A DNA stretch of 64,000 nucleotides from Apiospora phragmitis (lineage: Eukaryota; Ascomycota; Sordariomycetes; Amphisphaeriales; Apiosporaceae): the NCBI GenBank assembly GCA_038363925.1, contig JAQQWL010000005.1, positions 2,666,001 to 2,730,000 of the forward strand, in the 5' to 3' direction. Below the pieces are notes generated by a model, which had not been told where the DNA came from, ran no database searches, and saw only the letters and a list, made by a program, of their open reading frames with translations. The position numbers were made by a program, and so were the translations under genes. Every line of letters begins with the position of its first letter. Position 1 is the stretch's first letter. Of this stretch, positions 37,838 to 49,539 are shown in pieces.

Positions 37838-38700
37838 CTGCGGTTACTTGATTCTTGGGCCAAGTCCTCGGATCCCCATCGACAGCCCCGAAAATTACAA
37901 AAGAGATGCCCTGCGTCACAGACGCCAACCCCGCTGTTGGCCAAGTTGTCTTGGCCACAGGATGACGATGGATAGGTGGAAGGAACCAGCGCCCACGAGC
38001 CGTGAATGTCACCTAGTACCGGTAGAGATGGACGAATCAGGCTTTCTGGGATACATGGACGACAGAAAGTCCGGGAGACAGCGACCTCCTACTGGACTTG
38101 TCTACGACTACTCGATTTTCCTACTTGCTCAGGCTTATATGAAACGGCCGGCTTTTCTTTCTTGAAATCTGGTGTTATTGCGACATGATATCCTTCTGTG
38201 TTATTTGAAAAAGTAGTCCAGCAATGCCGAGTTCTTCGCAAACGAGGCTGTTGTGTGATTACCAACAAGATACGGATGTGATCGAACCGAGAAAACGGAG
38301 GCGTTCGTGTATCCAAAAAATGGTGATCTCCTCTCGGCAGCTATCGGCGTATCTCGTATAGATGGGTTCGTTATTTTTATATACATAATCTTCTACAATA
38401 TCGTTACATTGCTTGAATCCCAACATGCCGACCTGAAGCGAGCACATCCCCCAACGCCAGGTGTTTATGCTAAATGCTCCGTTATATGCCGTCCCATTCT
38501 CTATCCTTGGGTCTATAATTTTGTACAATGCGGAGTCTGGCAACGATCATGCCCAGGAGAGCTAGGGGGGGGGTTGGTTCTGGTGCCTTCTTGTGTTGCT
38601 GGCACGGCGCGGTGGTGAGTGTGGTTTGGTCTTTGTCGAGTAGTTTTATACATAATTTTCATAAATAGTAGGGCGGGTGACTGCGTTGGGTGATGTAGAA
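37838..38700. other. Convergent intergenic interval
   Basis: 3' flanks of SNX3 and RIM2. Short frames only; nothing supportable. Confidence 0.6.
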
Positions 38701-40029
38701 CTAGCTCTTGGATCCGAAGAGCTTCAGGATGGCTTCGTACATGCCGAACATGACGGCAGCGGAGGGGATGGTTCGCATCAGGTGCGGTGTCAGGCCGCCG
38801 TACAGGCCCAGGAAACCTTCTTCCTTAAAGACGAGCTTGAAGCAGTGGACTAACCCGGTGTACTTGGGCCTTCCGTCGGCCATGGGGGCTTGTCGAAGGC
38901 GTGTCCGTGCAACCTGTAGAAAGGGGGGTGGATCTAAATTAGCCAACCAATACTTGCTTCCACAGACCCAGTATCATCAAAGTAACGGGTTTTTGCTTCT
39001 TCTTCTTCTTCTTCTTACCTCGTGCGGATATGCCAGGATGGCAGCCACGGCTTTGGACGCACCGGCGCTCATGAAGTTGCCGGTCCAGCTCACCGTGTTG
39101 TCCCACCACGTCTTGTCGCGGCCGCTCTCGACGATGCGGGCCTCGCGGTTGCGGAGACGCTCCTTGAAATTCTCGTACAGCACCCAGTGCAGCGTCGACT
39201 CGGTGACGCCCAGGTACGACGCGCTCATGCCCTTGAAGAAGCCCTTGGGCCCTTCATTGCGCATCACCCGCCGGATGCAGTCCCAGCTGTTGCGGTAGGC
39301 GCGCCGGTTCACGTCGCCCTTACGCGCAGCGTCGTTCTTGTCGAGCTGCAGGCGCGTCTTGACGAGCCAGATGGGGTTCGTGGCCGTGCTGGTCGCGATG
39401 CCGGCCGTCGCGGCGGCCGCGAGGTGCACCCACGGGTTCGTGGCGTCGGTCCCCGTCCAGGCCGAGTAGGCGCGTTTCCCGTGCCGTAGACGTAGAAGTT
39501 GATGCTGCGCGCGGGGATCACGCCCACCAGGTTCGGGCCCAAGCCCTTGAACAAGGCCCGCCACCCCTCGAGCCGATACACGTCCCGCAGGATCTGCAGC
39601 GTCTCCGCCAGGTGGTACCGCATCGACCGCAGCGCCGTCATGCGCACGTGGCCGCCGCCGGCCGTCGCGGTCGCGGCCTCGCGCGCGGCGCGCAGCTGGG
39701 CTTGGTAGAAGTCGGATTGAAGGCGGGTCTTGAGGACGTCGAGGGGCGCGGTGAAGACGGCCGCGGTCATGCCTCCGACACTGTAGAGAATCAAGAATTT
39801 TTGGTCAGCGGCCAAGCACCCGTTTTCATCTCACACAGGGTGGGCTGGGAGAGGGAAGCGCATACCCTCCTGCGACCATGTGTGGCCATGATTTGGCAAA
39901 GGGCGATTTTTGTTGCCTGGGTGCGGCACCATCCTTTTCTGGTAATACGTCGCCGAGCTCTCTGGATTGTGCCAGCGGCGACGGTGCCGGCACCTGGAGG
40001 CCATCTCGGGGCCGATTTGTTAACGTCAT
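38701..40029 (-). CDS. RIM2: Mitochondrial carrier, RIM2-type (pyrimidine nucleotide transporter), apparent frameshift
   Basis: SLC25-family inner-membrane carrier; the closest match by motif and length is Rim2/SLC25A33-36, which exchanges pyrimidine nucleotides. Exons 40029-39866, 39780-39019, 38913-38701, about 379 residues once repaired. The three carrier repeats show PLDVLKTRLQ, NPIWLVKTRLQ and YPHEVARTRLR signatures, with MRTIPSAAVMFGMYE near the end typical of this clade. At plus 39482 the frame breaks: VYGTG continues out of frame while the other frame supplies GKRAYSAWTG. One extra T on the plus strand (A in the gene) restores VYGNGKRAYS and brings exon 2 into phase with exon 3. The second intron begins with a (TTC)n run at 38995-39016 on the plus strand. 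Start Met choice (MTLTNRPRDG) is the only moderate uncertainty. Confidence 0.92.
38995..39016. repeat. TTC/GAA microsatellite in carrier intron 2
   Basis: Six to seven tandem TTC units on the plus strand. They abut and partly form the 5' splice site of the carrier gene (GTAAGAAGAAG on the minus strand), so repeat-length change would alter the intron start. Confidence 0.85.
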
Positions 40030-40728
40030 GTTATTGAATTCGGAGTTGTCGTCGTAAAGATATTGTGAATTGGTGGCGCTCAGCCTTGGAGGGCCGGCCG
40101 GGTCGGGTTTTGTCAAGTGGTGGCGGCGGTTCTGCTGAAGAATGGCATGCAGAAAAAAGATCGAGAAGGTCCAGTGCTGGGATGTCTTGGTGTAGGTAGG
40201 CCGCGAGCTGTCTCTATGTGAATGACCAAGTAGAACGAGATTCAAGAAAGAGTTACGCCATTGAAATATTATCAATCTAGCATCACCTCAAGAGTCTAGG
40301 TTGTCGATAGATTTGATAAAATTGGATGGGGCCTATTTTTTTTCTCCTTCCTTGCCTTTTGCACCTATCACCGCGCTGGAAAAAGTTGATGCGCGTCACC
40401 TAGGCCTCCGATCAATTAATGCCCAATGAGGTAATGCAATGGATGACTAACCCGAGTGGGGGTGGCTGGCCTTTTGAACATTGAAAAGGATATCGCATTT
40501 TGACAGTCGTCCTGTCTCCTGCCACTACAACGGAAGGAGGGAACCTACAGTTGCTGTTATCGTAATATTGGAAAGGTTATCAATAGATATATTGACAGAA
40601 GCATGAGATAGTTGACAGTAGTTTTAACATCCCAACTAAGGGGAAGTCTCCTTCAAATGGAGGGTCACATTTGCCTCTAGGTTACCAAGTTCCGGTCAAG
40701 ATACACCTTCATCCCAGGCACAGTTGCA
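40030..40728. other. Intergenic, carrier promoter
   Basis: Upstream of the carrier start and downstream of the CCDC97-type stop, both on the minus strand. No gene seen; contains a T-rich tract near 40337-40350. Confidence 0.55.
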
Positions 40729-41521
40729 TTAGAAATCCTGTAAACCAGTTTCGCCTTGCAGCCTGCTCTTTTCGTTAGATGCGATGGCCTCGTCTTCTTC
40801 TTCGCTAATCCAGCTGGGCTCCTCGTCGCCGAACCAGGCCTCTTCCTCGTCTTGGCGCTCCAACTCGTCAAATGCGTCATTGCCGTCCACAGGCCCGTAG
40901 TCAAAGTCGTCGTCGTGCCCCAAGATGAACCGGTTCCGTATAAAGTCGTCCCACCTCTGCTGCCCTTCCTCCTGTGACTCGGGCTTGCTGTTGGTTTGCA
41001 CTTCGTCCTGCAGCAGCACGTCCCCGAGACCAACCGGCAAAGTGATGGTGGCCACCGTTGCCGCCGCCACTGGACGAGCGGCTTGGCCAGACGGCTGCCC
41101 TACTGCATTTTCCTGCCCATTGCTGTTGTGGGAGGACTGCTTGAGTTGCGCCAGCTTTGCCTCGCCCGTCGCAGGTTGACCTCGAGCACTCGCGACCACC
41201 CTTTCTTCCGTCCTTCCTGCTCGCGCTCCTCTGCTGATTGGAAGCGACGAATCAGGGAATCATACAGTAGCGGATCTACAATTTCGAGTTAGAGGTGAGC
41301 AAGCAGTAGTATTGGATGGTTCATCATTTTATGTGTCTTGGCAGTTTCGTACCTACGAGTTCATGTTCTAAGGACTTGAAGTAATTCGGGTTCTTGTCGA
41401 GATACGCGCGGCGGCGGTTCTGAATCCGGATTTGCGCCGATCTGGCCGGGCTTCGTACCGGTCGCGGCTGAGGCCTGTCCGCTGGGGACACCGGTCGGTC
41501 CAAGGACATGGGATCCGCCAT
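40729..41521 (-). CDS. CCDC97-type protein (DUF2052), apparent frameshift
   Basis: CCDC97-family proteins are nuclear and, in animals, associate with the SF3b part of the U2 snRNP; a splicing role here is by family only. Exon 1 41521-41353 and exon 2 41275-40729 (77 bp intron) give about 238 residues. Family landmarks are RRRAYLDKNPNYFKSLEHEL, then DPLLYDSLIRRFQ, EQEGRKKGWSRVLEVNLRRA, KLAQLK, and the acidic end RWDDFIRNRFILGHDDDFDY followed by DEEEAWFGDEEP. Between NLRRA and KLAQLK the reading frame changes. One added C near plus 41163 (G in the gene) joins them as LRRAEAKLAQLK and makes the length divisible by three. Without it the protein stops early or starts late. Confidence 0.85.
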
Positions 41522-42213
41522 CGTCGCGGGAAATTACGGTAACAGGATCCTTATACCTGCAATTGCACAATGAACCGGGTGTTGAAAGATTCTCCAATCG
41601 ATTTGCTGTGATGGCGACGAGGTCATGTTTCCAACCTGACGACCGATCAAAAGGTCCAGTGCGGAGGTGGGTACAAGAAATCGGTGGTTGCGGGTGTATC
41701 GGAGCCGACGCCCTCAAACCTCCTCGATCCCCAATTCCATCATAGTGGCGATTTCCCATTACAAGTCTGGTAGTATTGTTTGATTTCTTTTCCAGCATTG
41801 AACTACAGTTCAGGATTCTGCCAACGTTGAGATACGGAATAACGCCTCTTGGACCGTCCAATACACGTTTAAGTCGAAACCAACGTCAAAGGATTTTTCA
41901 ACGCTTCAGATTTTTAATAGCTATTCCAGCGTTTATTCCAGTGAGTGGTTGTACTATGGTTGGTATGAGCGTTGATTACTCCGTAGATCCAGCCTTTTCT
42001 GCTACGGTAGTCAAGGGTGTTAATTAAATCTACTGCTAAAGCTATCCGTCCCCGATACCACTGTACTTGAGTGCCCTCCTCAATCACCGAGCCGAGCTGG
42101 AGAAGCCAGCTTTCGATATATAGGGATCAGTTCAGACGGAGCGTATTCCCGGCCATATGACCCTGGGGCAGAAGCAGATGGGAATTTAGAAGTTAGGTAG
42201 TCCTCCTCTCCGA
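41522..42213. other. Intergenic stretch
   Basis: Promoter side of the CCDC97-type gene and 3' flank of the protease gene. Nothing else supported. Confidence 0.55.
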
Positions 42214-44607
42214 TTACGCATTCGGCACACCGGGCGCTGCCGCCTCCAGCATCACGCCGAAATTCGGCGTCCCCAGTCCCGTGACGGTATCCCACCCCGC
42301 CGTAGCGTTCCACCTCGCGCCCCCCGGCACCACCGAGCAGCCCGCCGAGTACCCCGCCGTGATGTCGGTGAAGGCGGCCGAGTTGTTGTACAGCCAGGGG
42401 TTGAGGAACCCGAGCGGCGGCTGGCCTACCGACTCTCGGCGTTAGTATTACTCTTTTTGGGATAAACGGGACGTCTCAAGGGGTAATATAAAGGTAGCTC
42501 CTCGAATGAACAGTGAATCCACCCCTTGACACTGGGATAACGAGGAATAACGGCTGGAACAAGAAGGAATAAACCCCGAAAGTCGCTTACCCTGCGATTT
42601 GCGCGCCGCGTTCAGCAGCGCGATGACGCCCGCAAACGCCGGCCCGCTCGCGCTGGTGCCGCCGACCCGGATCTCGCGGCCCTTGTCGATGACGGCGAAG
42701 TTAGACGCCTGCGCCGCCACGTCCGGGATGGCTCGGCCCGTCGCGTTGAAGAACGCGGCGTAGGTCTCGCCGATGCCGTCCAGGTAGTCCCGACCTCCTT
42801 CTCCTGCCAGGCCGGCCGCTCCCAGAAGGTGCTGAAGCCGCCGCCGGAGAAGTCCGTACCTCGCTCCGGCCCGACCCCGGTTGTGCCTCCCACGGCAGTC
42901 ACATATGGGCCTGTGGTAGTGTAGCATTAGCGTTCTGCTATTGCCACAATTGGCGTATGCAGCGAGTATCCCCTTAATGGCGGAATCACAGCCCCCCTCC
43001 CTCCACCTCTTGTTGGCCGTACATTGTACGTCGGCAGTAGATCGGCAGGGCCGTGCGAGCCAAAACAGGGTTGATTTATCCAATCAAATTGCACACCCAG
43101 CGGATCGTACGTTTGAAACGGCGCATCAATCGTGCTAAATTATTCCGGGGCCGTACTGTCCGGCTAACCAGGGGGTAGGGGAGGGGGGGGGGGGGGCTGT
43201 GATTCCGCCATTAAGGGGATAGGGGAGGTCAGACTCACATGCAGCTGGGAACGATGCCTCGAAGAAGGTAGCATTATCGGTGTTGCGTATGCAATAGGCG
43301 CCCGGGCCGGAATCACCTGAGGAGAAAAGCACACTGACACCACGCGCACCAAGTTGCATGAACATGTTGCATACTTTCAAGGCATACTCTCGGGGGATGG
43401 ACTGCTCCTCCTCTCCGTACGACGTCGACAGGGTCTGCGGGAGATCGGCATCGTCTTGGGCCAAGATGTAAGTCAAGAACTCCAAGTACGGCTCGTTGTC
43501 ACCCGGCGGCGTTGGCTGCGTCCTGGTGGGAACAAGGGGTCTTGGAGAGGTTAGTATATATCGTCGCAAATGGCTCACTCATATGAATGCAAAACTTACC
43601 CCCTAAGTGTATGTTAGCAATAAAAAACCCATAAAGATTCTCAGGATAGACTTACCGGCCTCCTGTGCTGTATTCTACCACAGGTATTGGTTGGGCAACG
43701 CCTACCACGTACTGAAGATCAAGATTCGCCTCCACTATTTGCCATCAGCCTTCAATACCATGTTAGAAAGGGGATCCAGGAATAGCTCACCACTACTGTC
43801 GCTGCTGTCCTGATCGTCCAGACCTCCGTTGGCCAACTGCACGGTGAAGTTCTGCCCCTTGGCCGCTGGGACGTACTTGGACTCAAAACTCTGCAGGTCT
43901 GAGTATCGGGCGTACTCCTCGAGATATGACGCGACGGCCAGTAGGTTTCCGGTGCTGGGCGCCGTGTAGTTGATGTTGTACAGCGATTTAAGACATGCGG
44001 GTGTGACGGGGCTGCATGAGACGGCATCCGCTGCCTGGGCAGTCATCAACTTTTTAGCCTCGCCATCGTCCGGGAAATGCACCTCGAACACGGTGGACTT
44101 TTTGGCCGAGAACCGTCCGAACCGGGTCGTCGGCTGAACCATGTCGACGTGCGCGACCAGCTCATCCGGGACGCTGTACGCCAAGGTGCGGAGCCGCGGC
44201 TCGGCGCTGTCCTCGTACTGATACCATGCGAAGGTGGTCTCCAAAAGCGCATCGGCCTTGGCGACGGTCGTGTTGATGGTGATGAAGTCATTGTCCACGG
44301 TCGGCTCGATGCCGCTTCCAGCGATCCAGTTCGTGACGCTGGTCGCCGCCTGTTTGGACGGCGCGGTGAAAGCTCTCACTTCGTCCCGCGAGAGGTGCAT
44401 GCCGTAATTGGCGTGTCCGGGGGTGGAGATCTCCAGCACCGCCTGCTCCAACGCGGCGGCGCGCTGCTGGCGGAGAGCGACGCGCAGGAGGATAGGGTCC
44501 GACGGGGCAGCATCGCGCACGAAAGTCCATCCGCGGGGGACAGCGTCGAGACTGTCGACTACACGGCCTGCTGCCACCCCAGCACACAGAGCGAGCAGAG
44601 TCAACAT
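42214..44607 (-). CDS. Sedolisin-family secreted protease (S53, tripeptidyl-peptidase-like), apparent frameshift
   Basis: Secreted acid serine-carboxyl protease. Exons: 44607-43791, 43734-43656, 43540-43239, 42910-42591, 42425-42214; about 576 residues. A signal peptide ([14 protein letters not shown]) leads an S53 propeptide (residues ~20-180). The catalytic domain has Glu and Asp in [11 protein letters not shown], the oxyanion Asp in [10 protein letters not shown], and the catalytic Ser in [14 protein letters not shown]; the C-terminal GTPNFG matches the calcium-site end. In exon 4 the frame slips after WQEKEV; one extra base at plus 42792 gives [13 protein letters not shown] and restores phase into exon 5. 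Intron 3 (328 bp) carries a 251 bp MITE; without it and the duplicated TA it would be 75 bp like its neighbours. Catalytic residues are all present, so the enzyme is probably functional if the indel is an assembly error. Confidence 0.92.
42969..43219. mobile_element. 251 bp MITE (TA target duplication) inside protease intron 3
   Basis: Perfect 29 bp terminal inverted repeats at 42969-42997 (starting TCCCCTTAATGGCGG) and 43191-43219, flanked by TA at 42967-42968 and 43220-43221. The inverted similarity continues imperfectly inward for some 30-40 bp (TGTTGGCCGTACA versus the complement of TGTCCGGCTAACCA). Short size, TIRs, TA duplication and no coding capacity define a Tc1/mariner-type miniature element, moved by a transposase encoded elsewhere. 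A G-run next to the right TIR makes its exact length uncertain. Confidence 0.85.
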
Positions 44608-45802
44608 GATGGTAATTATGGGCTCTCTTCTCTAAGTATACAATGAGCAGCCTGTACGAACATGTGCTGTGCTCGTTCGCCAGGCAAGGTCCGGGGACGG
44701 GAAGGGGGCTCAACCTTATACTCTGCAAGTTACTGCATAATGTGCAATTACCTAAGGTAGGTAATGATCCCACGAATCCTACAAAGGAAGGCCATCGGAA
44801 TGCGCGTCTAGTCATGCGAGATGGGCACGGCTTATCGTTTCGCTGCTACTCAACGTTTCCTCTTTAGGCAGGTCACCAAGCACGGTACATGGCGGTTAGT
44901 TGGGCAGCAGCCAGGCCGTTTCCTCAAGGTGCCAAGTAAAGCAAGTCAAAGCTTATCAGAGGCGGCACTGACGACTGAGGCTTGTATTGTAGTGGATTCA
45001 TGGGGGGGGGCCACCACTGATTTCTTCCGATAGGTCCAAGAGGGAATAGAATCGTCTGCCACTTCCACTTGGACCTACAGTGGCTAAAGACAGCCAACGG
45101 ACCACTGCGCGGATATGGCAGGTCGTATGCGAGGCGGACATTGCAATCCATTCCGAGCATGCAAGGAACGGAACTCAACCTGTATGCGCCGGTTAATGAA
45201 TATAAGTAAACACTGGACTGCGGGGGTAGGACCCATGTCCGAGCACATCGATTGGTCTGTTTGGGAATCTGCAACGATCTCACAGCACCTGCCATATGTA
45301 TGTCCGCTGTGCAAAGCCGGAGGTGCCTGTCTTTAGGTCCGTTATTGCCCTGAGCTACTTCTGCAGAGCCTTGATCACGAATATCTTGGCATCGGTGGGC
45401 TGTAAACCCAACACACATAGATTGAGCGGTGCAAGGTGCAATACGTCCTGATGATAGAGAAACTTGTTATCGGACCATGGGCAGGCATGACTCTGGTTTG
45501 GCACATATAGCGCTGTTGCACTCATTCATGATCATCTCCAATCGGTCTTAGGCCTCTCTGGACCCTATTTTCTTTCACTGTCCTTCTGTTGCGACTCGGT
45601 GACTGTTTTGGTTATGGGTGTTCGGCGAGTGTTTCATTTCGACAAACTAAACAGAACGTTAAAACAAAAAAAATAAACGGGCGTTTCTCCATCGTCAAGG
45701 AGAGCAGATGCTAGCTATTCTGTTGATCAATCCCATTGCTGCGACTCGTCCTGATTCCATAAGGGGATGCTGCAATCCGACACCAACTCTAGGCAAAGCC
45801 TT
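44608..45802. other. Intergenic stretch
   Basis: Upstream region of the protease gene and 3' flank of the CorA-like gene. No supportable frame. Confidence 0.55.
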
Positions 45803-48722
45803 CTAAGCCGCTTCCACGCCGACCAGCACACCCGCCTCCTGACGCCGGCGCTTTCTTGTAGCCCAGTCACGAACCGCGCTCCAGCGCGAGCTTGGCTTTT
45901 CAGAAGGGTTATCCTCGTTCCTGCCCTGGCCTTCGGCATCTTTCGCAGCTTCCGGGGGAGGTTCTTCGTCGATCTTTGTTTCGACTTCTGGCTTCCCTGT
46001 TACTTCTTGCTTGGAGTCGTCGTCCCCGCCGCGAAACATAGCTTTGGCCTTTTGCACTGCAGGTCTAACCTGGTTTCCCAAGTCCGGGAGTAGGTCCCCG
46101 TAGCTGCCCTTCTTCCGCCGCCGCCGAACTCCGTAGAGAAGCCCCCAGATGGCCAGATACGTTGCCAGAGAGACTAGCGCGGTCGTGACGGCGAAGGTGG
46201 TGGTTTGGCCCGGCATCTCAAAATCAAACATGTCGATGCCGTATAGCGTGGCGACGAAGCCGAGTGGCAGATAAACGATTGTCATGACGGTGGATACTAG
46301 GATGTATTCGTTTATATGCGTGCCTTTGGTGGCTTCCCGGACCGATGTTGCGTTGAAGAGCTGAATGGAAATGGTAGGTTAGCTAAGTCTCCATGGCGCT
46401 TCTCAGCAAGGGGCACTCACCCCGTCCCGGAGACTTTTTACTTCCTGTGTCTTCCTCTCAATCTTTGCCAAAATATTCTTCTCGTATTTCTCATATGCTT
46501 GTAAAACAACCCACCAGTTGTGTTTAATTACGTCTGTACAAGCAATCCGTGATTCTCGCGTGTAGCCGGAACGCGGTTGAAGCCATGGAACTGAAAGCCA
46601 ACGTACGTCGTCCTCCTCCATGCATTTGTCCATGTCAGCTTGTAGCTGTCGAAGACCGTTTTCTGTATCTTTGATCCACTCGGTCGATATCCTCAGTAGC
46701 TCAATTATAAAGAAGTACCTATCAGATGTTTCAAACCTGCTACTCAAGTTCGTCTCGAACATAAGTAGTGCTTTCATCCCCGAGTCCAGAATATCTTCGA
46801 GCTGCAAACTATCAGTGGTTGCGTTGCGCAGGTCGCTGGAGTGAAGAGCCTACTTACGTGTACATGCAGCACATTGTCCAATGCAACCAGTAGCCTTTCC
46901 CATTCAGACTGCCAGGCAGCAAGGAGCTCAATCAGAGTCCGTTGGAAAATAGCAATGCCGCCAAACCACATGCATGTTCTGATCCGTGATCCTTCTTCTT
47001 CTCGATGTTGCGATGAGGTCCAACTTTTGCCATTATCTCGATGGTTTTATACCACGCATTCGCATCAGTCAGGCACAGGCCCTGGAATAGGGGTCGTGAT
47101 TGTGTTATAGTCGTCGTCATCCATAGTGACACTCTTTTCTCGGTCACCTCCAAATTCAACCCAGCCGTATTCTCTGGTTGAGGAGTGCCTCCCTAGAACC
47201 TTCCCACAATTCGCGATACCTTCAACCCACCGCTGTCGCCGTTGATCGACCTGCTCTCCTTCTCGACTGGAGAAAATACCCTAAAGGAATGGCGGGGAGT
47301 TACTGTTTCGGTATTATGCTCTCTCGGCCCATCTACTAGCACGGGCGCTGGCACTTCCCAGATCACGTTTCTATATCTGCTGTAGGAGCATGGCCAGTCA
47401 GCGGCTTTCCAAGGTCCCACGAATGAAAAAAGAAAAGACAAGGCGACCTCTGTTGTGAGAGGCTCAAGCCCGGCAGGTGCACACAATGCTGTGTGCGCAA
47501 TGATTTTCACCATGTCAGTCAACGGCATGAGGGTTTCGCCCATCTTAGCCGAAGGGGCCTTGCACTTTTCAAGCAATCCGTACGGTTTGCTAAAGCTCGG
47601 GAAGTCTTGAAGTTGGAGATCGTGAAGAAATATGGCACGTGTCTTGTCGTAAGGTTCGGGGTCCCGCGTGCGAAGAAAAAAGTAGTCTTCGTGCGTGGGC
47701 CGCGTACGTTGCCATTCATGCGCCATGAGCGCAGCAGCCTTGGAATTATAAGGCTGACGATAGACATCCTGCTGTGATTCATATTTGGTCTTAACGTTTG
47801 GGTTCATGGTTTGGACGTAGCGCTCCTCCATTTCATACAAGCCTTTATGGAAATGGTGATATTCTCCGTCTGAGAAAGGATGTTTCAATAGAATGAAGTT
47901 GTTGCCATGCCTTAACTTGATATTCATGAGGTTTCTACATCGCAGAAAATCGGGTAGCTGCCACATCACGTGAAAGAATTGACGTAATCTCTCTTTGTCA
48001 GCTTGTGGCGTTATTGAATGCGAGTTCATAACAAATCTCTGGTATTGATCGACATATTCGGTATGCTGAGCTCGCAGAAGTGCAGTGGTTAGAACACCAA
48101 GATCGGCATCTAAAGACGATGGATCATCAATGATTTGGTGTCCAAAGCCCCATACTGCCAGAATGATAAGCATCGCCATCTCATCGGATTCTTTCTCCGA
48201 CTCGAAGTACTCACAACAAGCTTCAAGGTACCATCTCGCGCAACCGGTCTGCTTATAATGAATAGCACCAGCCTCGATGCTCACGAGACTTTCATCTGAG
48301 GCTTTCCAGGGCTCCTCGGAGACCAAAGCAGCCCTAAGCTGAGCTGTCTGGCCGGCATCACGCCATGACTCGGCCAAAGAGGCTTTGAGCAAGGTAATTT
48401 GACGCTCGCTATTGTCTCGGATCTGCTTGAGCAATTCTTTCGTTTCCTTCTCTACGACATTTTGTATCAGACTAGCCAGGCTGAGTGCTAGCTGTCGTTG
48501 CGCCTCCTGTAAAACGGGGTCTTGCGGACTTGATGCGTTCTTCTTATCGGCGCCGAGTTTCTCATTCGCCATGTCGTTGTGCGAATTTGTGTTTTCACAC
48601 GTTTCTGCTTCGGCAGGGGACTCCTCGTTGCTGGACCTTCCCGTTTCGTTACCCCGCTCCATGTTGCAGCGCTGGGAATCCTTGAAACGTATTGGGGAAA
48701 AAGAGATGAATAGGACGTTCAA
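45803..48722 (-). CDS. CorA-like membrane protein with long N-terminal region, apparent frameshift
   Basis: A fungal CorA-type (magnesium-transporter-fold) protein. My model: exons 48722-47220, 47171-46858, 46801-46421, 46360-45803; about 918 residues. Intron 1 (48 bp, GTATCG...CCAGAG) removes an in-frame TAG. Exon 2 needs one extra base near plus 46991 (between NIEKKK and SRIRTCMWFGG), after which all phases close, supporting a single gene. The N-terminal 500 residues match no family I know. The C-terminal part has the helical stalk (RTLIELLAAWQSEWERLL, YEKYEKNILAKIERKTQEVKSLRDGLFNATSVREA) and two transmembrane helices (VMTIVYLPLGFVATLYGI and FAVTTALVSLATYLAIWGLLYG). The selectivity motif GMN is replaced by YGID, so magnesium transport is doubtful. 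The cytosolic tail is acidic, then basic. A two-gene reading (stop at 47193) remains possible. Confidence 0.7.
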
Positions 48723-49539
48723 GGGAAGTTGAAACTTCTAGTGAAGACCGCAGGCACTTTGGGACAGCTTCATTGATCCATTTCGCAGTCAGGTACCTGA
48801 AGGTAAATGGTCTCTTGCCTGAAGAGAATATAGACATGACGAAACCCGGAATGGCAAAACACCAGGTAGTAAAGCATGATGAACAAGACCCTGGGGCAGT
48901 GCACATGAACAACAACATACAGCCAACAGCCCAGTAATAATATGTGACGAAGCTGCAGAATCACGACCCGAATAGGTGTGATTGGACAGGGTGGAGCCTA
49001 AGCGCAGATGTGCCTGTGGTAACCAAGACTCCGGTAGAAGCGCCAAGAGTAATGGAGTCCGAACGTCCGGAAGCCATTGCGTCTAATTTTGCCAGGCTCG
49101 GCCTCGTTCTCACGGCATGAAATATAGACTTCGAAGTCCTGCGAAGTTCGAACGAAAAGATGCGGCAGAGGCGGGAAGGCGGGACGGGCCGCAGTCCGCG
49201 ACAGTTGACGGAGCACATGCTCCACAAGCACCTTTGTTGATGCCGACCGAGCCTTCTGAGGCTTACATGGCATGACGTCAACGAGTGAGTGGTGCGGTCA
49301 TCGTCGATGCTTCGCCATCAACGTCAATGGAATTACGACAAGACGTACAGTAGTAGGCGTTTTGAAGGTTCTGGCAATACGCCTTGTTTGTTTCTCTACA
49401 GTCAAATAGCGACATAGAACATCTCATCTCAATTCCATCAGGACAGATGTTTACGCGACCTTTCATAGGGCATACTACCTCGCTTATTACCACCATTAGT
49501 AGGAGCCATTTAGTGACTCCATATTGCATTAGAAGAACG
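48723..49539. other. Divergent intergenic interval
   Basis: Between the CorA-like gene and the NTF2-like gene, which point away from each other. An in-frame upstream extension to 49384 could add a presequence to the NTF2-like protein. Nothing else supported. Confidence 0.5.
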
